DNA of 10,691 bases, from the NCBI GenBank assembly GCA_003505715.1, contig DNXU01000183.1, positions 38,354 through 49,044 of the forward strand. Reading direction: 5' to 3'. A program made the translations under genes and the position numbers. Numbering within the stretch: the stretch's first letter is position 1; each line of letters starts with the position of its first letter. Origin of the DNA: Cyanobacteria bacterium UBA8803 (GTDB lineage Bacteria > Cyanobacteriota > Cyanobacteriia > Cyanobacteriales > Coleofasciculaceae). Shown piece by piece: positions 1 to 6,370 of this stretch. The notes under the pieces were generated by a model that saw only the letters and a program-made list of their open reading frames with translations, did not search any database and was not told the origin of the DNA.

Positions 1-22
1 CAACAAACAACAAACAACAAAC
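1..22. repeat. Heptanucleotide tandem repeat (CAACAAA)3
   Basis: Three perfect copies of CAACAAA plus one further C run from the window edge up to the stop codon of the NAD(P)H dehydrogenase gene, which begins at base 23. The array probably continues beyond the window. It is the complementary type of the TGTTGTT heptamers found at 6221-6283, so one repeat family occurs twice here. Its position just 3' of a gene resembles the short tandemly repeated repetitive sequences known between cyanobacterial genes. Confidence 0.75.
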
Positions 23-1357
23 TCATAACTTTCTGCGCCTTCGACGATCGAAAATGAGCCTTACCACTTGCTGCCAGAGACCTGTCAGCCACTGCCAGAC
101 CCAATGCCTTAAGACCTGGAGGCGATGGCGTACAGTTGGTAGCCGTTGGAGGTAGACGAATTGGCGGATGATGCCAGCCAAACGGCCCTCTAACTTGAGA
201 GCAAAACTAGATACCACAGCCTCTCCCTTTCCTAAGGTCAGCATCTCTCCCATATGTAAATAGTGAAAGTTCCGTAACCGCTTGCCAGCGATCGCTCTGT
301 TGATATTAAGTGCGGCGCAATCGGCCTGTTGGTAAGCTACTTGAGCAGTTGCTGGTATTTGCCTGCCTCTAGGATCTTGAATTTCTGCCAGATCTCCGAG
401 CGCAAAGACTTCTGGATAATCGATTAACTGTAGAGTTGGGAGAGTAATAAGCTGACCTTGGCTGTTGTGCCGACAAGGCAGGTTGCGCACCCAATCTATT
501 GATCGAGTACCGACCGTCCAAAGCACGAGATCTACTGGTAGATCGAGCATTTGGCCTTCACGGAATAGGGTGATGCGATCAGATTCAATTGATTCAACAC
601 TAGTTTCAAAGTCAATTTGAACTCGACGTGCTTTTAAAGCACGGTAAGCCGCAGCTCGACTGTAAGGGGAAAAGGTCTTGAGAATTTCCTGACCCCTCTC
701 AATCAGCCGTACCTGCCCTCGTCCCCGCAATCGATCGGCCAGTTTACAGGCTAACTCCACTCCACTCGGCCCACCCCCAACCACAGCGACCCGAATTTCT
801 GGCCGATTAGAAGTCTCCAGCAATCGTAGCTGCTCTTCCAGGCGCTCGGCATCGGTGATGGTACGGAAGGGATGAGCATAGGTCGTGGCACCCGGAATGC
901 CATCTAAGCGCATCTCGGCACCTACCGCCAAAACCAGATAGTCGTAAACCAACACTAAAGGATCTAGCTCAAATCCTTCCCTACCTGCACTCGGCTTTTT
1001 TTCAACCTTGACTTGGCGCGTTTCTAGATCGACACCCCGAACAATACCTTGACAAAATTGGATAGTTGTATTATAAGTCAATTTTTTAAAAGAAGGAGCA
1101 ATTTCCCACGGTTGCAGTTCGTGAGTGACCAGTTCGTAGAGCAACGGGGTGAATACTAAATGATCTTTGCGATCGACTAAGGTAATTTGGCAGTTCTGCG
1201 ACTTGAACCAGGGAAAACGCTGTAAGTACAAAGCTGTATAAAGACCGCCAAAGCCACCACCTAAAATACAAATTTGAGTGGGGGTGTCACTGCCTTTGAA
1301 GGTAGGAGTTGGGCAAAAGTTTTGTCGAGGCCTTGGGCGCTCTAGCTTGTAGTCCAT
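23..1357 (-). CDS. Type II NAD(P)H dehydrogenase (NDH-2 / Ndb-like FAD oxidoreductase)
   Basis: This 444-residue protein is a two-dinucleotide-binding-domain flavoprotein of the NDH-2 family, which passes electrons from NAD(P)H to a membrane quinone without pumping protons. The FAD-binding fingerprint is at about residues 29-41 (ILGGGFGGLY), the NAD(P)H-binding one at 189-206 (VAVVGGGPSGVELA), and the second FAD motif at 317-323 (VFALGDLAE), followed by the usual TAQVAYQQA helix. The C-terminus (about 395-444) is rich in Trp, hydrophobic residues and Arg and ends in a basic run, fitting a peripheral membrane anchor. The start is an ATG with no clear Shine-Dalgarno sequence. It lies 86 bases after the SGNH gene on the same strand, so it may be co-transcribed. 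Cyanobacteria usually have several such enzymes (NdbA/B/C); which one this is cannot be settled by eye. Confidence 0.88.
   Translation of the reverse strand: MDYKLERPRPRQNFCPTPTFKGSDTPTQICILGGGFGGLYTALYLQRFPWFKSQNCQITLVDRKDHLVFTPLLYELVTHELQPWEIAPSFKKLTYNTTIQFCQGIVRGVDLETRQVKVEKKPSAGREGFELDPLVLVYDYLVLAVGAEMRLDGIPGATTYAHPFRTITDAERLEEQLRLLETSNRPEIRVAVVGGGPSGVELACKLADRLRGRGQVRLIERGQEILKTFSPYSRAAAYRALKARRVQIDFETSVESIESDRITLFREGQMLDLPVDLVLWTVGTRSIDWVRNLPCRHNSQGQLITLPTLQLIDYPEVFALGDLAEIQDPRGRQIPATAQVAYQQADCAALNINRAIAGKRLRNFHYLHMGEMLTLGKGEAVVSSFALKLEGRLAGIIRQFVYLQRLPTVRHRLQVLRHWVWQWLTGLWQQVVRLIFDRRRRRKL
288..295. repeat. HIP1 octamer GCGATCGC (first of five)
   Basis: The perfect palindrome GCGATCGC occurs here and again at 1416-1423, 2026-2033, 8267-8274 and 9985-9992. 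Five copies in 10.7 kb is far above chance and is a known hallmark of many cyanobacterial genomes. Copies lie both inside genes and between them, so they mark lineage rather than gene regulation. Confidence 0.9.
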
Positions 1358-1443
1358 AATGATTTAAATCAAACCCCGTTGTACTTACAGGCATTAGTCC
1401 TGAGCGATTTTTCTGGCGATCGCTATTCCACCTTTTGCGAGAG

Positions 1444-2403
1444 TCATTGCTGTTCTTTGGTAGAATTCGGTATCTTGAGTTCTGGCTCCAGGATTTCCTG
1501 TAACTCTTGCACGATCTGATGAGATCTTTTAATCCTAGCTTCGGGCTGAAGGTGGTAGTGGGTATCGGCAAATAAACTAGAGTCAGTCTGCATGTTCAAC
1601 GATTGCTTGTCGTAGATCGTTGGCGCAATTTTGGCTAGCTCTGCGGCTGTCTTTTTGACGTTACTAACTGATTTCTCATCGGTGCGAGCATAAACCCAGG
1701 GTAATGAGAGGATCAAGGTTGCCCCTTTGGCTTGTACCTCTTGATGGAATTTAGCGATCCGCTTGATCGCATGGGAAGATGCCGGTTGATTGATCGGCAA
1801 CTCCCACCACTTACCCGTGCGTGTTTTCGTGACCGTCGGGTCTCCACGCTCGTTAACTGGTTCTGAGTAGTAACCGGTGAGTTGACCTTTTTGGATAACA
1901 TCCAAGGTGGACTTCGTTGCAGCCCTGAGAGTCGGCGTACCCAGCATCAGCATATCTTGTGCTAGCTGCTTGGGCGGCACTCCTCCCAAACCAGGGCGTC
2001 CAATTGCTACTCCAAACTGACTGGAGCGATCGCCCAATCCATTCTCAGACCAAAGGATCAAGTACTCTGGGACAAGCAAGACGATATCCCCTTGGCGAAC
2101 TTGGCCGAGAATGCTCGGTAGGATGACATCTAGACCAACTGGGCCATCCAATCCCAAGTTCAATACAGGAATTCCTAGTTCCTGCTCGATCAGAGCTGAA
2201 TTAATAGTATAGTGGGCTCCGGAACCCCCGGTGATGAGCAGGCGTCGTGGTGCTTGGACTTGCTCTGCCAGCGCCATCTTGCGTTCGTACATCATACGCA
2301 GCCAACTCAACTCGCCACCGTAGCGAGCGTTATAAACGTAACCTATTCCCCACGCTAAGGCAGCAACTGCGATCCAACTCCCAAAGTTTAAAGGTTTCCA
2401 CAT
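1444..2403 (-). CDS. Membrane-anchored SGNH/DltD-like protein, partner of the MBOAT
   Basis: This 319-residue protein has one N-terminal hydrophobic segment (about 8-24), which should anchor it with the rest outside the cytoplasm. An SGNH-hydrolase-like core follows: GGSGAHY at 59-65 puts the candidate nucleophile at Ser61, NLGLDG at 82-87 fits the second conserved block, and ADTHYHL at 279-285 supplies Asp280 with His282 and His284. Proteins of this kind (DltD, AlgX/AlgJ and similar) are encoded next to MBOAT acyltransferases and help place acyl groups on extracytoplasmic polymers. The ATG overlaps the TAA stop of the MBOAT gene by one base (TAATG) and has only a weak ribosome site, so translation is probably coupled. 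Not a classical lipase: no transferase or hydrolase activity can be assigned from sequence alone. Confidence 0.8.
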   Translation of the reverse strand: MWKPLNFGSWIAVAALAWGIGYVYNARYGGELSWLRMMYERKMALAEQVQAPRRLLITGGSGAHYTINSALIEQELGIPVLNLGLDGPVGLDVILPSILGQVRQGDIVLLVPEYLILWSENGLGDRSSQFGVAIGRPGLGGVPPKQLAQDMLMLGTPTLRAATKSTLDVIQKGQLTGYYSEPVNERGDPTVTKTRTGKWWELPINQPASSHAIKRIAKFHQEVQAKGATLILSLPWVYARTDEKSVSNVKKTAAELAKIAPTIYDKQSLNMQTDSSLFADTHYHLQPEARIKRSHQIVQELQEILEPELKIPNSTKEQQ

Positions 2404-3866
2404 TAGAACTCAAAGTAAATAAATTGAGAAGGCTGATTTGCTGCTAACAATATAGTTAAACCTAGTAGTAGCCGAGATACCCAAGGTAATAGCAGCAGTT
2501 CATATTCCAACTGGCGTTTTTGCCAGACTGCCATATGTTCCAAGAGCAACACTCCATTGGCAAGTACGAGGGTAAAAATTAAGGCACTCCCCTCATTCAG
2601 GGTGTAGGAACTCAGTAACTGGCCTACGTTAGAAAGCGAATAGGCCCAAGGGTTAACCAGAGTTACTAACTTCAGGAGCAGTCGTTTAATATCTGTTTCC
2701 ATAAAGAACAGACAACCCAGCGTCACCGAGGCAAAAGTCAGTGCCCATGATACAAAATCAGCACTGGGAAAATATTTGCCGACAAAGCGTTGAAAAGGTC
2801 TACCCGCATAGCGCAGCACCAACAGTAAAGCGCCATGGTATGAACCCCATAGGATAAAGTTCCAGGCCGCACCGTGCCAGAATCCCGAAAGGGTAAAAGT
2901 AATGAATAGATAGAAGGGAGCCAACTGTTTCTTAGACCCCATTAGCGGCAGGAAGACGTAATCCCGGAACCAGTTATTCAGAGTAATGTGCCACCGCCGC
3001 CAAAATTCTTGGATACTAACTGAGGTATAGGGAGCTAAGAAGTTGAGAGTGAGCTGAATGCCCAGTATTTTGCCTAAGCCCACTGCCATGAAACTGTAAC
3101 CCCCGAAATCAAAGTAGATTCTGAGGGTGAACAAGTAAGCGTGAAACCAAACTACCCAAGCATTGGCAGTTTCTTTTAAGTCTATGAAGGGGGCAATGTT
3201 GTCAGCTAACACCAACTTCATGAAGAATCCCAAGGACAACCACCGCAAACCTTCCTCAAAGTTATCTCCTGTAAATTTGAAGCGGAAGGATTGAATTTGA
3301 GGTAACAGATCGGCGCGACGCTCAATTGGTCCGGCGACGATCTGAGGGAAGAAGGAAATAAAGTTGATGTAATCGATGAACCCAATCGGTTTTTTGTATT
3401 TTGGTCGCAGCGAATCTACGACAAAGGCCACCATCTGGAAGGTATAGAAGGAGACACCAGGGGGAATCTGCTTAAAAATTGGCAGGGGAAACCCCTGTTG
3501 CCAATTGTTAACGGCACCGGGAACCACTAAACCCAAGACATCTTCTACAAAGAATGTCAGGTATTTCAGGTAGGCGAGGACAAAAATGTCTATGACAATG
3601 GTAATCGCGGCAATTAACTTGGCTTCCCCCCCCTTACGGCTCTGCATCAGCCGCACCATCAGGTAGTTGAAAATCACCTCAACGGCGAAGATGATAAAGC
3701 TAGAGCGACTGGCATTGACAAACAGCACCAGTGACATCGCTGCCATCCCGATGGTGTCCAAGAACTCCGGCCACCGTTTTAAGGACTTACCGATAAAGCG
3801 GAGGGTAAAGAATGGAATGGAGAAAAGAAGCAGTACCCACCAGAAGGAAAAGTCAGAGAAATTCAA
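2403..3866 (-). CDS. MBOAT family membrane O-acyltransferase (AlgI/DltB type)
   Basis: This 487-residue, many-helix membrane protein shows the AlgI/DltB type of MBOAT signature: PPGVSFYTFQ at about 135-144, FFPQIVAGPIERR at 172-184, IYFDFGGYS at 250-258, RRWHITLNNWFRDYVFLPL at 290-308 and SGFWHGAAWNFILWG at 327-341. The catalytic histidine of the family is expected at His331 and a second conserved one at His293. Such enzymes transfer acyl groups across the membrane to glycans, teichoic acids or lipids. The start is TTG, chosen because a strong GGGAGG ribosome site lies 10 bases upstream and the next in-frame Met (residue 41) would remove the first transmembrane segment. It overlaps the SGNH gene by one base and follows the ACP gene by 158 bases. 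The acceptor is unknown. Confidence 0.92.
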   Translation of the reverse strand: MNFSDFSFWWVLLLFSIPFFTLRFIGKSLKRWPEFLDTIGMAAMSLVLFVNASRSSFIIFAVEVIFNYLMVRLMQSRKGGEAKLIAAITIVIDIFVLAYLKYLTFFVEDVLGLVVPGAVNNWQQGFPLPIFKQIPPGVSFYTFQMVAFVVDSLRPKYKKPIGFIDYINFISFFPQIVAGPIERRADLLPQIQSFRFKFTGDNFEEGLRWLSLGFFMKLVLADNIAPFIDLKETANAWVVWFHAYLFTLRIYFDFGGYSFMAVGLGKILGIQLTLNFLAPYTSVSIQEFWRRWHITLNNWFRDYVFLPLMGSKKQLAPFYLFITFTLSGFWHGAAWNFILWGSYHGALLLVLRYAGRPFQRFVGKYFPSADFVSWALTFASVTLGCLFFMETDIKRLLLKLVTLVNPWAYSLSNVGQLLSSYTLNEGSALIFTLVLANGVLLLEHMAVWQKRQLEYELLLLPWVSRLLLGLTILLAANQPSQFIYFEF

Positions 3867-3885
3867 TTAAAAGTTTCCTCCCTTT
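3867..3885 (-). promoter_or_regulatory. Strong Shine-Dalgarno deciding a TTG start
   Basis: On the minus strand the bases read GGGAGGAAACTTTTAA and then TTG. The GGAGG core with a 10-base spacer supports initiation of the MBOAT gene at the TTG codon at 3866-3864. No ATG or GTG in frame nearby has a comparable site. Confidence 0.65.
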
Positions 3886-3954
3886 TTAATTGCCGCCTAA
3901 TGTGAGAACTTCGACCTGATACCATTTAGATTTATATAAACTACACATAAATTA

Positions 3955-4011
3955 TTGCTAATGGCTAATAGAGCCAGGGCAATTAGCCCTTGGCTATTAG
4001 CCATTAGCCAA
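3955..4011. repeat. Long imperfect inverted repeat between ACP and MBOAT genes
   Basis: Arms at 3955-3980 and 3986-4011 are reverse complements except for a few small bulges and leave a loop of only five bases (AATTA). On the minus strand the first arm is partly built from heptamers (TGGCTAA twice, then TAGCCAA and GGGCTAA). In the transcript this would form a stem of more than 20 pairs between the ACP stop and the MBOAT ribosome site. No run of U follows the stem, so a standard Rho-independent terminator is unlikely. A repeat-derived hairpin that stabilises the upstream message or lowers read-through is possible. Confidence 0.7.
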
Positions 4012-4024
4012 AAACTGGTACTGG

Positions 4025-4429
4025 TTATTTGCCGCCCATACCCTTCCAAAAACCGCCCCAACCTTTGGAGGAGGTTTCGGCAGTCTCTTTGGGATTTTCC
4101 TTAACTTCTACCTTGGCAGATTCAACGGTTTGTAATGCCGATGAAACATCAAATTCTTCAACCAAGTATTGGGCAGCTTTTTCAATAGTAGGATAGTCCC
4201 AAAATAGGGTGGAAGGCAGTTCAAGTTCGAGCCAATCTTCCAAATCGCCGACTAAAGTAACCGCATCAATGGAATCCAGACCATAGCGGGTCAAGGGTTC
4301 GCCCACTGCAATCGTCTTCGCATCTAGGGAAAGTTGCTCGGCGAGCTTAGTGACCATCCAAGTTTGAATGGCTGCGACGGGAGAAATTTCCATCCCATCA
4401 AGCTTGGAGCTGGAGTTCTGCAGTTGCAT
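4025..4429 (-). CDS. Free-standing acyl carrier protein with C-terminal tail
   Basis: This is a 134-residue carrier protein. The phosphopantetheine attachment motif is YGLDSIDAV at about 49-57 with Ser53 as the modified residue; helix I lies at about 17-34, and the LFWDYPTIEKAAQYL stretch at 75-89 matches the end of a PKS/NRPS-type carrier domain. A tail of roughly 40 residues follows, charged first and then Gly/Trp rich (GWGGFWKGMGGK at the end). A typical ACP has about 80 residues. The ATG at 4429 is preferred because AGAGG lies about 9 bases upstream; it overlaps the dehydrogenase gene by 32 bases. An alternative ATG at 4393 would remove the overlap but has no good ribosome site. It probably carries the fatty acid activated by the FAAL. 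Confidence 0.9.
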   Translation of the reverse strand: MQLQNSSSKLDGMEISPVAAIQTWMVTKLAEQLSLDAKTIAVGEPLTRYGLDSIDAVTLVGDLEDWLELELPSTLFWDYPTIEKAAQYLVEEFDVSSALQTVESAKVEVKENPKETAETSSKGWGGFWKGMGGK

Positions 4430-6206
4430 TGGTGGTATCCTCTTGTGTTTCGGTTTGGGCTAGTTGGAAAGGAACGAGGGAAAACATCTTGTTTTCCCGA
4501 TACAGCGTCAGCAGCTCTTGAGCCATATTTTCGCTGTAAGCTTGGGAGATGGAGTAAGGCAATGGCCGCCAGGGACGCAAGAGTCGATGCAGGCAAAGCA
4601 CCAACCATTCGCCCTTGGCAAAAAATTCACCTAATGCCTTGCGGTTGTAAATCCACATGTGGACGCACGCTGCTGCTGTATGCAACGCGCAGTACTTTTT
4701 CGCCAGTTCAAATAATTCGGGGGATTGGTCATGACCGTATTCAAATCCCGAGTTGGCAATAATGTTATCTAGCCCGTCAAGTTCTTCGAGAACGGCACTG
4801 CTAAGAGAAATTGCCTGCTCCAGTATTTGAGCATCAACATCTGATTCTGCTTTCAAGTCGTCTAGCTGTTTGAGAGCAATTTCCAAACCTTGAAGAACGT
4901 CATCTGCACCCCGACCGAACAATTGCAGTTTCTCTGGTTCAAAACGCGGTACGGGTTTTTCTAGAGAAAAAATGGTTTCCAGACGGGATTGGATAGCCGC
5001 CATGGTTTTCTCATTGCGTTTCGCCCGATATTTGGCAATCTGGCGCAACTGGAGGATCAGGGCGTGCAAGTTAACAACTGTGCTGCCGTCAAACATACTG
5101 ATTACGGAATTGTCCCGAAGTACCTTTTGGAAAATTCCCCAATCGTGTTCTTCCCGCATGTAGAACCGGGAACCCAGCACTACATAAACGTTATTGACTA
5201 GGTTTTCTAGCTGTACGGGCACAAAATATTTTACCACTGCTGCCCATACCGAAAATTGTTCGGGTACGACATGAAAGCCTCTAGCTGCCGCAATCGTTTC
5301 GCAATCGCACAGCAAGATGTCTAAGAAGGCATCCACTAAGGTTTGTCGGGGTTGGGGAATATCAAAAACGGTTCTGTCGTATAGTCTGCGGCCAAGGGCG
5401 AATTTTAATGTAGTTCTGAGGGCGGTATCGGCTGCTCCGTGAGAGAAGGCCGTACACAACATGCGGGTAATTTGGAATCCTTTGAGGGCCAGTTCTAACC
5501 CTGCTCCCTCTTCTCCTAAGCGCATCTCTTCGGGAATAAAGCAATCTTTAAACCCAATGCCACTCATATCCGAGCCGCGAATGCCGTGGGTGAGAATTTT
5601 GGGCAAGTTGTAGTATTGAGAGGGGTCGAGTTGACTTTTGTCAACCATGAATAGGGACAGGCACCTAGCCCCGGCTTCGGGATCGGTTTTGGCCAGCACG
5701 AAGGTAACGCCGGATCTCGTCGCACGGTTAATTGGCCACTTTTCGCCATTCAGAAGATACCCTCCAGGCACTTTGGTAGCTCGCACATCACCAGCAATCA
5801 GATCGCTGCCATGTTCCCTTTCGGAATAGGCCAGACACATTGTCCCATTGCGATCTTTCATGAAACTGGCAAGCTTCTGCTTCTGGGCATCCGTGCCGCC
5901 CATCCAGGTCAAAAACGACCAGAACATTGTGGTAAAAGCGATTCCGGCGGTCTGGTCGCGTCGTGAGAGGCTTCTGACAAAGGCGACGAATTCCTCAAAG
6001 GAGGTGAACTCGCCACCACAGTCAACCGGAATGTAATAATGTTGCAGCTTCCAGTTGTAGAGCCAGTTGACTTCATTTTCAGGAAACTCTTCCCGCTCAT
6101 CCAGCTCCATCACGCGCTTGAAGGACATCACGCTATCTGGGTTGCCAGGATCGCCTAAATCCTGCTCTAGTGCTTCAGCGAGCCGATACTGCTTAAGTTG
6201 ATGCAT
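4398..6206 (-). CDS. Acyl-CoA dehydrogenase-like flavoprotein, long form (602 aa)
   Basis: Residues about 30-395 have the acyl-CoA dehydrogenase fold: an N-terminal helical part, the FAD-binding middle domain with MCLAYSEREHGSDL at 123-136 and LLNGEKWPINRATRSG at 151-166, IRGSDMSGIGFKDCFIP at 209-225, and the C-terminal helical domain. The family oxidises acyl thioesters to 2-enoyl thioesters. The usual catalytic Glu motif (YEGT) is replaced by FDGS at 372-375, so Asp373 sits where Glu is expected. About 200 residues follow the core (400-602), predicted largely helical, so the protein is much longer than the usual 380-400. It lies between FAAL and ACP genes, which suggests an ACP-bound substrate. 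The ATG has a strong site (GGAGG, 5 bases upstream). A role in ordinary beta-oxidation is less likely, as many cyanobacteria lack that pathway. Confidence 0.87.
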   Translation of the reverse strand: MHQLKQYRLAEALEQDLGDPGNPDSVMSFKRVMELDEREEFPENEVNWLYNWKLQHYYIPVDCGGEFTSFEEFVAFVRSLSRRDQTAGIAFTTMFWSFLTWMGGTDAQKQKLASFMKDRNGTMCLAYSEREHGSDLIAGDVRATKVPGGYLLNGEKWPINRATRSGVTFVLAKTDPEAGARCLSLFMVDKSQLDPSQYYNLPKILTHGIRGSDMSGIGFKDCFIPEEMRLGEEGAGLELALKGFQITRMLCTAFSHGAADTALRTTLKFALGRRLYDRTVFDIPQPRQTLVDAFLDILLCDCETIAAARGFHVVPEQFSVWAAVVKYFVPVQLENLVNNVYVVLGSRFYMREEHDWGIFQKVLRDNSVISMFDGSTVVNLHALILQLRQIAKYRAKRNEKTMAAIQSRLETIFSLEKPVPRFEPEKLQLFGRGADDVLQGLEIALKQLDDLKAESDVDAQILEQAISLSSAVLEELDGLDNIIANSGFEYGHDQSPELFELAKKYCALHTAAACVHMWIYNRKALGEFFAKGEWLVLCLHRLLRPWRPLPYSISQAYSENMAQELLTLYRENKMFSLVPFQLAQTETQEDTTNATAELQLQA

Positions 6207-6219
6207 TTATTCCTCCATT
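6207..6219 (-). promoter_or_regulatory. Shine-Dalgarno of the dehydrogenase gene
   Basis: On the minus strand TGGAGGAATAA precedes the ATG at 6206. The GGAGG core begins right after the heptamer array ends, so the array abuts the ribosome site and could affect its access. Confidence 0.65.
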
Positions 6220-6220
6220 G

Positions 6221-6283
6221 TGTTGTTTGTTGTTCGTTGTTTGTTGTTTGTGGTTTGTTGTTTGTGGTTTGTTGTTTGTGGTT
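6221..6283. repeat. Heptamer array, TGTTGTT type, nine copies
   Basis: Nine consecutive heptamers in perfect register: TGTTGTT twice, CGTTGTT once, then TGTTGTT and TGTGGTT alternating three times. The alternation also makes three exact copies of a 14-base unit at 6241-6282. It fills the right part of the FAAL-dehydrogenase spacer. The period of 7 and strict register are characteristic of the short tandem repeats of cyanobacteria and exclude chance low complexity. Confidence 0.9.
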
Positions 6284-6367
6284 TAACTAATAACCAACAA
6301 CTAACAACTAATAACCAACAACTAACAACTAATAACTAATAACCAACAACAAACAACTAATAACCAA
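6284..6367. repeat. Heptamer array, YAACYAA type, twelve copies
   Basis: Twelve heptamers follow the previous array without a gap and in the same register: mostly TAACTAA, TAACCAA and CAACTAA, with one CAACAAA. They are of the complementary strand type to the TGTTGTT units, so the 147 bases from 6221 to 6367 form a head-to-head inverted array, and its transcript could fold into a long, loosely paired hairpin. The array ends three bases before the FAAL stop codon. No open reading frame runs through it. Confidence 0.88.
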
Positions 6368-6370
6368 TCC

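Noticed and set aside
3955..4011. Rho-independent terminator after the ACP gene
   Set aside because: The stem is long but is not followed by a T-run on either strand, and the downstream gene lies in the same direction.
4334..4762. Open frame of 142 codons on the plus strand
   Set aside because: It lies opposite the ACP and dehydrogenase genes, whose family motifs are clear, and its translation shows no domain or export signal.
6221..6367. CRISPR array
   Set aside because: The units are 7 bases long and contiguous, with no spacers and no cas genes.
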